Source: JBAVOR01 sp049692255 (GTDB lineage Bacteria; Babelota; Babeliae; Babelales; JACPOV01). From it: a DNA stretch of 22,685 bases. Below the pieces are notes generated by a model, which was not told where the DNA came from, did no database searches, and saw nothing but the letters and a program-made list of their open reading frames with translations. The position numbers and the translations under genes are program-made. The DNA is taken from NCBI GenBank assembly GCA_049692255.1, contig JBAVOR010000026.1:1-22685 (forward strand), in the 5' to 3' direction. Below are positions 1 to 6,751 of this stretch, one piece after another. The stretch's first letter is position 1, and each line of letters starts with the position of its first letter.

Positions 1-146
1 TATTAGCAACCATTCCTGCCACACAGCCGTTACAATTTGTGTACTGCGGCAGCTGCAAAGGCAATGCATTTAATGGTATTACCGTAAGTGCAGCAACTGC
101 CAGTGGCATTATTGGTGCGCCACAGCCATTGGTAGTGGTAAGTTAA
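1..146 (+). CDS. Delta-60 repeat protein, C-terminal end only (partial)
   Basis: Only the last 47 codons are in the window (reading frame begins at base 3, stop TAA at 144-146). The peptide runs from LATIPATQPLQF through VYCGSCKGNAFNG to GAPQPLVVVS. It matches, almost residue for residue, the C-termini of the two other delta-60 proteins here (ending at 2704 and 8500). It is therefore the tail of a third paralogue whose body lies left of the window. The tail is the end of a fibronectin-III/Ig-like domain with a conserved CxxC pair (CGSC). The DNA differs from the 2563-2704 copy at only a handful of sites, mostly silent. By analogy with the complete paralogue the protein should be exported. The role of the shared tail is unknown; it could be an anchoring or sorting module. 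Confidence 0.85.
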   Translation, partial: LATIPATQPLQFVYCGSCKGNAFNGITVSAATASGIIGAPQPLVVVS

Positions 147-167
147 TGTCCGCGTTTAGAACCTATT

Positions 168-467
168 TTAGTTGGAATGCTTAAGTATATCGATGATTGA
201 AATGTCATTCTTTTTTGGCCCATAGTACCAAAAAATCCGATATGCTCCAGGTGTCCCTTGTTGAGCATATGCTTCGAACACCTTTTCACCATTTGGCCCC
301 AACAAATTATGGTATTCATGGGTATTTAAAGATGGGTGTCTTAAATTCGATTCCATAAGACGCAACGCTTTTACAACATCCTTAAAAATCCTTTGATGGG
401 ATGGAGAATTTTTAAGTGCTAGCAGATGGCCTTCAGCAGCTTTTGTATATTTTAGTGTGTGCGTCAT
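168..467 (-). CDS. RelE/ParE-superfamily toxin of a type II toxin-antitoxin pair
   Basis: This is a basic protein of 99 residues, the usual size for RelE/ParE-fold toxins, which mostly cleave mRNA at the ribosome or inhibit gyrase. The N-terminal half is helical with a lysine-rich start (HTLKYTKAAEGHLLALK). The C-terminal half has the family's strand pattern, with AYRIFWYYGPKKNDISIIDI resembling the core sheet where the Arg/Tyr/His active residues lie. It starts only 3 bases after the antitoxin stop, without a strong ribosome site, so it is probably translated by coupling. Antitoxin-first order is typical. Family membership is by eye from fold pattern and context; the RelE versus ParE versus HigB subfamily cannot be settled from the sequence alone. 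Confidence 0.7.
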   Translation of the reverse strand: MTHTLKYTKAAEGHLLALKNSPSHQRIFKDVVKALRLMESNLRHPSLNTHEYHNLLGPNGEKVFEAYAQQGTPGAYRIFWYYGPKKNDISIIDILKHSN

Positions 468-470
468 ACA

Positions 471-731
471 TTATTCTTTTTCCAAATCATCCAGATTAAT
501 CTTTAGATTTGCTTTTTGCTTGAGCGCTTTTTTTAACTCATCAAGCAGATGTTTGTTTTTTGGCTCAAACAGCCATTGCTCTTCTTTTGGTATTTCTTTA
601 ATCGGATCAAGAATAATTTGCTCATTTTTTATACGTATTCTATATAAATGAGACAAATCTTTAGCCATTTCTTTTGGAATGGTAACACGATTGCGAGAAT
701 CTACAGTAACATAGATATTTTCTTTTTTCAT
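471..731 (-). CDS. AbrB/MazE-type (SpoVT-AbrB fold) antitoxin
   Basis: This is an 86-residue protein. The N-terminal 45 residues match the swapped-hairpin AbrB DNA-binding fold: YVTVDSRNRVTIPKEMAKDL is the classic 'DxxGRVTIPKE' segment, followed by a second strand pair (YRIRIKNEQIILDPI). The charged, helical C-terminus (LLDELKKALKQKANLKINL) would bind and mask the toxin encoded 3 bases downstream. A GTG start at 737 is possible. The ATG at 731 is preferred because a GAGG ribosome site sits 5 bases before it. AbrB-fold antitoxins usually partner MazF, PIN or YhaV toxins; here the partner looks RelE-like, which recalls PrlF-YhaV. It probably represses its own promoter through the palindrome at 749-802. 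Confidence 0.75.
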   Translation of the reverse strand: MKKENIYVTVDSRNRVTIPKEMAKDLSHLYRIRIKNEQIILDPIKEIPKEEQWLFEPKNKHLLDELKKALKQKANLKINLDDLEKE

Positions 732-748
732 ATTCACCTCTATTGTAA

Positions 749-802
749 GGATAACATAAAATGGGTTATAGGGTAAAGCCCTTTGCGTATTTTATGTTAT
801 CC
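749..802. promoter_or_regulatory. Long perfect inverted repeat: probable operator of the toxin-antitoxin pair
   Basis: GGATAACATAAAAT at 749-762 is repeated exactly inverted as ATTTTATGTTATCC at 789-802, with a 26-base spacer. The spacer holds a smaller nested AGGG/CCCT pair. The left arm ends 17 bases before the antitoxin ATG on the minus strand. It overlaps a weak promoter there (TTTACC complementing 772-777, TATCCT complementing 748-753, spacing 18). This placement suits binding by a dimeric AbrB-type antitoxin to two half-sites. Alternatives are a transcript hairpin or a miniature-transposon end. Confidence 0.55.
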
Positions 803-891
803 CCTCGTTGGTAATAGAAAAATTTGCTACCACTTTTACGCGCCCCAAGCAGCAATATTTTAGCGATAGTAAACACCATTACTCAACACCA

Positions 892-921
892 TTGACAATT
901 CAAAATAGTTCATCGTATGCT
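892..921 (+). promoter_or_regulatory. Promoter of the 964-2704 delta-60 gene
   Basis: A consensus -35 box TTGACA (892-897) and a -10-like TATGCT (916-921) are separated by 18 bases. The start codon at 964 is preceded by a good ribosome site, ACGGAGAA. An intact promoter and ribosome site argue that the downstream frame break is a switch or a recent error rather than old decay. Confidence 0.6.
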
Positions 922-963
922 CATGAACAAGAATAATAGTTCCTTAAAAAACGGAGAAATTAT

Positions 964-2704
964 ATGAAGCGTTTCGCGCTCCTAGCCCTTATTCTCACCC
1001 CCCCCCCACTTATTTATAGCGCTCAATGCTAGCGATGGAACACTCGACCCTTCGTTTGGCGGCAGCGGCACAGGGTATCTAACGGTACAAAATGTTACCA
1101 GCACGTTCGTGTGCTATGCAATGGCAATACAAACAGATGGCAAAATAGTAGCCGCAGGTGGAAATAATCAAATAGTACGCCTGAACCCTGATGGCAGCCC
1201 TGACGCCACCTTTGGCACTGCAGGTACTGGAGTAGTGGCAACCTCATTAGCTGGCATTAATGCTCTTATTATTCAACCAGATGGTGGCATTGTAGCGTGC
1301 GGTTTTGATAATTCAGGCAATGGAGTTTTAACCCGTTATACAAGCGCTGGCATTATCGACAATAGTTTTGGCACCAGTGGCAACGGTGTAGCAACTGCAC
1401 CAGCTTTAAGTGGATATGATCTGCTGGCGGTTCTACAACAAGCAGATGGCGCAATAGTGGTAGGAGGGGGGAATGGAAATACTTTCGCTAATATAGTGAT
1501 GCGCTTTAACGCCAACGGTTCCCCCGATGTTATCTTTGAAACAAGTCCAAGCCCCATAGTAGAGGGTGTAGTCGGCTTAGTAGTGCAAGCAGATGGCAAA
1601 ATTGTTGCATTAACGGGAAGACTAAAAGGCGCATCCGGCACTAGCCCCATATACTTGGTACGGTATAATGCCGATGGCGCAGTAGATAGAACATTTGGAC
1701 AAAATGGTTTAGTAACAGGCCCATCAAGTATAGCAGGCGCTAATACCGGTCTAGTAATCCAATCTGATGGTAAATTGCTGGTAGGCGGCACCAATAATAT
1801 TGGTACTACTCCCACTTTTCAAGTAACGCGATTTGATACACAGGGTAATCTTGATACTAGTTTTAATGGTACCGGTTTTAATAACATTGCTACAGGTTTT
1901 CGTTGTTATGTAATACTGTTGCAAGCAGATGGCGCAATAGTGTTAGCAGGTAGATCTCAACCAGGTTTTTGGCAATTAACGCGTTACACAGGTACAGGCA
2001 TTGTGGACAGTTCATTTGGCAACGCCGGCACAGCTATTGGCCCTGTTGCACTTCAAGAAGCCTTTTCAATTGCCTTGCAAGCAAATGGCAACATTGTTAT
2101 AGGAACTATAGGTAGTACCGCTATTATTGCTCGTTACCTAAGCAGTCCTGCTGTGATCTCTACTCAGATTAGCTCACCAACCGCGAGTAGCCGTATATCG
2201 GTGAACACCCCAACCACTTTTACTGGTCAAGCACAAGACCCGTCATTGGTATTTTTGTTGATCGATGGTGTACTACAACCACAAGGCGCACACACAGACC
2301 CTAATAACTGGTCCATTACTGCTACTGCAAAAACTATTGGCACACACACAGCGCAAGCAGTATCACTCTATCAAGACGGTAATGTAAATATCGCATCAGA
2401 CCCAATCACCTTTGCCTCAGGCCCGCAAGCGCCGAGTAGCTTTACCGGCACCATCACCAAAAACGAATTTTTAAACAAAACGGAATGTGTGCTGCAAGCA
2501 ACGTGGACGCCGAGTGTGAACGGAGCAACAACGCAATACATCATTGCACAGAACGGTGTAATATTAGCAACCATTCCTGCCACGCAACCATTGCAATTTG
2601 TGTACTGTGGCAGCTGCAAAGGCAATGCATTTAATGGCATTACCGTAAGTGCAGCAACTGCCAGTGGCATTGTTGGTGCGCCACAGCCGTTGGTAGTGGT
2701 TTAG
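964..2704 (+). CDS. Delta-60 repeat secreted/surface protein, out of frame at a poly-C tract
   Basis: The ATG at 964 follows a ribosome site (GGAG) and opens a signal peptide (MKRFALLALILT). The run of ten C then leads to a stop at 1030, giving a 22-residue product. With nine C the frame would continue as PPHLFIALNASDGTLDPSFG and stay open to 2704, giving a protein of about 580 residues. No usable start exists in the downstream frame near its beginning. The body has about seven delta-60 repeats with the pattern (V/I)xQxDGKI(V)xxG and RxNxDGSxDxxFG, a predicted beta-structure found in exported proteins. It ends with an Ig-like domain (from STQISSPTAS) and a C-terminal FN3-like module (from APSSFTGTIT) with paired cysteines. 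It is a close paralogue of the intact gene at 6752-8500. In this sequence the gene is OFF or contains a base-count error. Confidence 0.8.
998..1007 (+). repeat. Poly-C tract (10 C) in signal peptide: candidate phase-variation switch
   Basis: Ten consecutive C follow the codon base A997, at codons 12-15 of the delta-60 gene. Ten units put the signal peptide out of frame with the rest of the protein. Nine or twelve would restore one continuous frame. Homopolymeric C/G runs of this length near the 5' end of surface-protein genes are classic slipped-strand contingency loci in Neisseria and Campylobacter. The intact paralogue at 6752 has no such tract. A sequencing or assembly miscount is the main alternative. 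Confidence 0.65.
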
Positions 2705-2820
2705 GCGCTCGATATCCTTCCGACTACGCCAAGGCTTCGACGGACACGTCGATACATTCGACTACGTCGAATACTCCCGACTACGCTCTTGTTGAGCTAT
2801 AGCGCGCAGGCAGATGAGCG
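2705..2820. repeat. Spacer with CGACTACG repeats and small palindromes
   Basis: The octamer CGACTACG occurs at 2721-2728, 2759-2766 and 2778-2785. The unit starts are 38 and 19 bases apart, so they fall on a 19-base period. Two adjacent hairpins are present: TCGACG/CGTCGA (2737-2742 and 2747-2752) and ATTCGAC-TAC-GTCGAAT (2756-2772). There is no T-run, so this is not a standard terminator, though it could still end or stabilise the delta-60 transcript. The GC-rich, TCGA-rich texture differs from neighbouring spacers and suggests a dispersed intergenic repeat. Confidence 0.55.
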
Positions 2821-2919
2821 CATCATTTGCTTATCTCGGGCATCCATTTTAAAATCATCTATGAGCTGTATTGCTCCTCTTGTACTTCAACTAGTAATTG
2901 TAATAAATGGAAAAGAGTA

Positions 2920-5481
2920 ATGAAAAGCACCACCAAAGTACCATTGTATGACTATCTTCTGCGTGGTGGTAAAAATACCGTTGTTTTTACTGCTACTGCT
3001 CTTATTTCTCGTTTACTGAGCATGGTTGCGCTGCCCTTTGTATTGCGTGTACTGTCGCCGGCAGATGTGGGAATATGGGACCTGTGCCAAACAGCGTTTT
3101 CTTTAAGCACTTTATTATTATCATCGGTCACCGCCACCAGCATAACACGGTTTATTACGTTATATGAACATGATGCACAAAAGCAAAAAGCGGTGGTGGG
3201 TAATGCATTTGTTAGCTGGGCGGCAGTTTCTTGCTGTGTGCTTGTTGCGTATGCCTGTGCGTATGCATGTCATACTATTCCAACGGTGTACGTGCCCTTT
3301 GCTAGCGCAATAGTTATTAACAGTATGTTATATGCATTGTTTTCACTCGTGCTTGCGTACTATAAAATACATGAACGGCGCGGCCTGTACGCATTGTTGT
3401 ATATTACACAACAACTCATTGCAACGATTGGCACTGTATTTGCTGCTGCGCACCATTTTTGCTTGCCCACATTTTTATACGCAACAACGCTATCATTACT
3501 GTGCGTCGCCCCCGCAGGCGGTTGGCTTGCTTACCATCACCGTGCCTTTTCATTATCCCTATTGCGCAATCAGCTAACCTACGCTTTACCATTATTGGTG
3601 TATAGCGTGATGTACGGTTTTTTCTTACATGCAGATCGCTATATCATTGCACAACACCTGGGCATGGAAGCTGTTGGCACGTATGGCATATTATGGCGCT
3701 TTGGTGCGCTGTTTCAATTTTTTTCTATTGCCCTACTCGATGCATTACCACTCGTGATCTACAAAGCATACAATGCACAAGATCGTACATTAGTGCACAC
3801 TCTTATGCAGTACGCTAGTATTGCTATAGGAGTAGCTGCTACCAGCATGCCATTTGCGGTACTTATTGGTGTACGTCTTTTTTTACCCGATTGGTGCATG
3901 CATGCAGTAACCGTTGGTCCCCTTTTCTTTGGCTATCTCCTCATGTTTGAAACGGCACGTATGTGCCAGATTGGGTTTCATTTAATACAAAAAACGCATC
4001 ACGAATTGGTGCTAGCGGCCATATTTTTATGTGTACAAACGGTACTGATATATGTTGGCGTAACGCACGCACTTGCAGGCATCTGTATTGCCAATGCATG
4101 TGTGTTTAGTGCTTATGCACTGAGCACAGTTGTATGGATACGGTACATAGCAGGAGCAGTGATATTGCCTATTGCTTACACAGGAATATATCTGCTCAGT
4201 GTCAGTAGCATAATAGTACTCCAATGGCACTGTTTTCTGCAGCAACAACTGTCTATAGCTCTAGGTATCCATTGCACGTATTGGGCAATAGTTGTATGGC
4301 ACTATTGTGTGCCATTTACATGGAAACAGTGGTGTATGCACGCAGCTGAACGGTTGATACAGCGTATGGTATTTAAAAAACATATCCACACAGTGCATGA
4401 GTATACAATGCGTGAGCACACGTACAGCAATGCGCTCCATAATCAGACCATTCTTATAGCAAGCCCGCTGCCGCCACCGCTTGGTGGTGTTGCCGTGCAC
4501 GCACAGCGCCTACGCGCAACATTAGAAATACAAGATAATTGTGTAGAAACCTTTGATACAACACAAACAGGCATACGAGCTGCTACGCAATTATGCTCGC
4601 TGTTACTGCGCATCAAGCCAGACACGGTTATCTATCACACTATCTTTTTAACAAACGGCATACGCAACTTATTTCTACTGTATTGTTTAAAACTGTTTAT
4701 TCGCTATCAACTGATGGTGGTAGATCACGACCCGCGCCATATTACGCATAAATCAATACTCATGCAGCAATGGATGAGCATGCTGTTTCGCCGCGTTGAT
4801 CAAGTAATATTAATCGGCGATGCAACGCGCAACAGCTATGCGCAAACAACCATCATGCTACCAAAACAAGTTACCGTTGAATCATCATTTTTGCCGCCAG
4901 ATATTCGTAATGAAACATGTTTGCTGGCGCACTATCCAACACAGGTACATGCATTCATGCAAGCGCACAAACCCCTGATTATTGCCAATGCGTTTCAACC
5001 AACGCGCATCAATAACATGGATTTATATGGCATAGATACCATGATTCGGTTACTAGCACGATTAAAAATGCACTACGAATCGGTTGGGTTACTTGTGTTG
5101 CTTGCACAAATACACGATACCGCATATTTTCATGAGCTGCAGCAGTTAGCAGCTGAACAGGAATGTGATGATTCGATTCTGTTTTTGACTGGCAATTATG
5201 AACTATGGCCACTGCTCAAACGAGCACACCTTTTTGTTCGTCCAACGCGCAGTGATAGCTATGGCATTAGCGTTGCAGAAGCACGATATTTTAACGTACC
5301 GGCCATTGCTTCAGAAGTCTGTGCACGCGCTGCCGGTACCCACGTCTATCCAGTACACGATGAAGAGGCGTTATATGCGCTCGCATATCGAGTGCTCGCA
5401 AGCCACATAGTTCAAATATCAGGCTTACAGCAAAGCGCTCCATGTCCCTCGATACAATTGCTTCGCAATCACTCGGGATGA
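2920..5481 (+). CDS. Fusion of a Wzx/MATE-like polysaccharide flippase and a GT4-type glycosyltransferase
   Basis: This protein has 853 residues. Residues 1 to about 480 are a polytopic membrane domain of about a dozen segments with PST/Wzx flippase features: an N-terminal SRLLSMVALPFVLRVLSP and the mid-protein ADRYIIAQHLGMEAVGTYG. Such proteins flip lipid-linked sugars across the inner membrane. From about residue 508 a GT-B glycosyltransferase begins (ILIASPLPPPLGGVAVHAQ, the family's first strand and glycine loop). It ends in the donor-binding half with RPTRSDSYGISVAEA, a variant of the EX7E motif in which the first Glu is Asp. The two activities are normally separate proteins. A TTG start at 2827 would add 31 poorly conserved-looking residues; the ATG at 2920 after an AAAAGAG site is preferred. 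It probably acts in assembling a surface glycan. The exact sugar and lipid are unknown. Confidence 0.8.
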   Translation: MKSTTKVPLYDYLLRGGKNTVVFTATALISRLLSMVALPFVLRVLSPADVGIWDLCQTAFSLSTLLLSSVTATSITRFITLYEHDAQKQKAVVGNAFVSWAAVSCCVLVAYACAYACHTIPTVYVPFASAIVINSMLYALFSLVLAYYKIHERRGLYALLYITQQLIATIGTVFAAAHHFCLPTFLYATTLSLLCVAPAGGWLAYHHRAFSLSLLRNQLTYALPLLVYSVMYGFFLHADRYIIAQHLGMEAVGTYGILWRFGALFQFFSIALLDALPLVIYKAYNAQDRTLVHTLMQYASIAIGVAATSMPFAVLIGVRLFLPDWCMHAVTVGPLFFGYLLMFETARMCQIGFHLIQKTHHELVLAAIFLCVQTVLIYVGVTHALAGICIANACVFSAYALSTVVWIRYIAGAVILPIAYTGIYLLSVSSIIVLQWHCFLQQQLSIALGIHCTYWAIVVWHYCVPFTWKQWCMHAAERLIQRMVFKKHIHTVHEYTMREHTYSNALHNQTILIASPLPPPLGGVAVHAQRLRATLEIQDNCVETFDTTQTGIRAATQLCSLLLRIKPDTVIYHTIFLTNGIRNLFLLYCLKLFIRYQLMVVDHDPRHITHKSILMQQWMSMLFRRVDQVILIGDATRNSYAQTTIMLPKQVTVESSFLPPDIRNETCLLAHYPTQVHAFMQAHKPLIIANAFQPTRINNMDLYGIDTMIRLLARLKMHYESVGLLVLLAQIHDTAYFHELQQLAAEQECDDSILFLTGNYELWPLLKRAHLFVRPTRSDSYGISVAEARYFNVPAIASEVCARAAGTHVYPVHDEEALYALAYRVLASHIVQISGLQQSAPCPSIQLLRNHSG

Positions 5482-5499
5482 GCGCTGTTTCTATGTGCT

Positions 5500-6612
5500 C
5501 TAACTTTGTTCGTAAGCTCTGCGTACTCTTGTTCGTTTCTTTTTTGCAGAAGTTTCTTGCGGCGCTAAATACCCAAGTGCAGCGGCTCTTTGAATAATCC
5601 CTTTATCAGCAGTGTGCAGCGCAACATCGGTAATATACAAGCAATGATGGTGCCAGCGATATGCACGTGGAAACAGTACAAGCTGATGATTGCCCAAAAA
5701 TTCTGCCACATGCGCTAGATGGGAACGTGCGCGGATTAAGCAATCACATTGCGCCATCAAAAAGAGATCGCGCACTACAGCCCACTGCCCATCAGAACTC
5801 TGTTCTTGCACATACCATTGCATGCGATTATCGTCTACGTTGGCACGTATACGTTCAAGTAATGCGTGCGGTTCAGCAGCATCAGTAAAGATAAATAGAT
5901 CAAGTAACTGGTCGGGAAACAGATGAGCAACACATTTAATTTGGTCGATATAATACTGTTCTGGTGCAAAACGGAGTGGAAAATTAATATCCATGTGCGG
6001 GCTGTGGCGTTGAGGCACCTGTGCATTTGTATAGTTAGGTTCTTGTATAACTAATGGTTCGTTACTGATATGCAGCACTGTTGGCTTTGATGGAAACTGC
6101 TGTATCGAAAGCAATCCGGTGTCTGCACCTGATCCTTTTCTGATATGCACTGCTATAGCAATGGCATCATCACGTTTCAGGAGTGGTACCGGAACAACGG
6201 GCTGTAAAAGCTCCTGTGCGTATGCACGAAAGAGCTGGAATCGATTTATTGATGGCGCGTGTACTATACAGTTGAAATCGACACCATACGCATAATCATG
6301 CGCACGCGTGCTAGCAATAGTCGCTTCTTTTAAGCAATGTATCGTATGTTTATATGACGTCTTCTTTTTGCGCTGCACCATCTGTTCGTGAATGGTGAAA
6401 TAGTGGCTTCCTTTAAATGGCTTACATACGAAAGGTATTTGATATTTATACGATAACCACAACGTTTTAAGCAACAGCACCAAATGATCGCCTAAACGAT
6501 CACAGCCACCACCTTCTCGCATGGTTATAGAAGCGGGTTGTATCTGTTGTGCCATGCTCAGGCACAGAATGTACACACATACGCGTATACATTGTAATGA
6601 CATGCTCTTCAT
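5500..6612 (-). CDS. Exported fucosyltransferase-like (GT11/O-FucT-type) glycosyltransferase
   Basis: This protein has 370 residues. Near residues 153-160 it carries IAVHIRKG, matching the HxR(R/K)G motif that binds the GDP-sugar phosphate in the fucosyltransferase superfamily. Upstream, CDRLGDHLVLLLKTLW fits the family's first loop (GxLGNQ-like). Downstream, LFIFTDAAEP and a DLFLMAQCDCLIRARSHLA stretch fit the later conserved segments. The N-terminus (CIRVCVYILCLSMAQQIQPAS) is hydrophobic and looks like a signal peptide or anchor. The ATG at 6612 is chosen because AAGAG lies 8 bases before it; a TTG at 6645 would add 11 residues. The lysine-rich tail (SAKKKRTRVRR) is unusual. It converges with the flippase fusion, their stops 18 bases apart. 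Donor and acceptor are unknown, and the degenerate motifs leave room for a non-fucose donor. Confidence 0.65.
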   Translation of the reverse strand: MKSMSLQCIRVCVYILCLSMAQQIQPASITMREGGGCDRLGDHLVLLLKTLWLSYKYQIPFVCKPFKGSHYFTIHEQMVQRKKKTSYKHTIHCLKEATIASTRAHDYAYGVDFNCIVHAPSINRFQLFRAYAQELLQPVVPVPLLKRDDAIAIAVHIRKGSGADTGLLSIQQFPSKPTVLHISNEPLVIQEPNYTNAQVPQRHSPHMDINFPLRFAPEQYYIDQIKCVAHLFPDQLLDLFIFTDAAEPHALLERIRANVDDNRMQWYVQEQSSDGQWAVVRDLFLMAQCDCLIRARSHLAHVAEFLGNHQLVLFPRAYRWHHHCLYITDVALHTADKGIIQRAAALGYLAPQETSAKKKRTRVRRAYEQS

Positions 6613-6680
6613 ACTTACTACTCTTATTCTTTTGATCTGGAACAAGTTTCTACTGCCTCTTTAAGTTACTGTTTTTTTTG

Positions 6681-6710
6681 TTGACAAGCAACGCAGGGCT
6701 ATGATGTATT
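6681..6710 (+). promoter_or_regulatory. Promoter of the intact delta-60 gene
   Basis: A consensus TTGACA -35 box (6681-6686) is followed after 18 bases by TGTATT (6705-6710). It lies 42 bases before the ATG at 6752, in the spacer between divergent genes. The -10 box is weaker than the -35, so its exact position is uncertain. Together with the perfect TTGACA before the 964 gene, it suggests that each delta-60 gene is transcribed on its own. Confidence 0.5.
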
Positions 6711-6751
6711 GTATCTACCATCTATCTCAATGCTTGAAAAAAGGAATTACG

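Noticed and set aside
1336..1815. Open frame of 159 codons on the minus strand inside the delta-60 gene
   Set aside because: Repetitive, proline/serine-rich shadow of the repeat-coding strand. A similar shadow appears opposite the paralogue at 7309-7923.
1109..2704. Treating the delta-60 gene as starting at the GTG at 1109
   Set aside because: No ribosome site precedes it, it lacks a signal peptide, and delta-60 sequence (DGTLDPSFG) is already present in frame upstream from 1034. The true start is the ATG at 964 with a frame break.
4409..5481. Glycosyltransferase part of the fusion as a separate gene starting at an internal ATG near 4409
   Set aside because: The frame is continuous with the flippase part and there is no clear ribosome site before the internal ATG. 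One protein is the simpler reading, though raw reads should confirm it.
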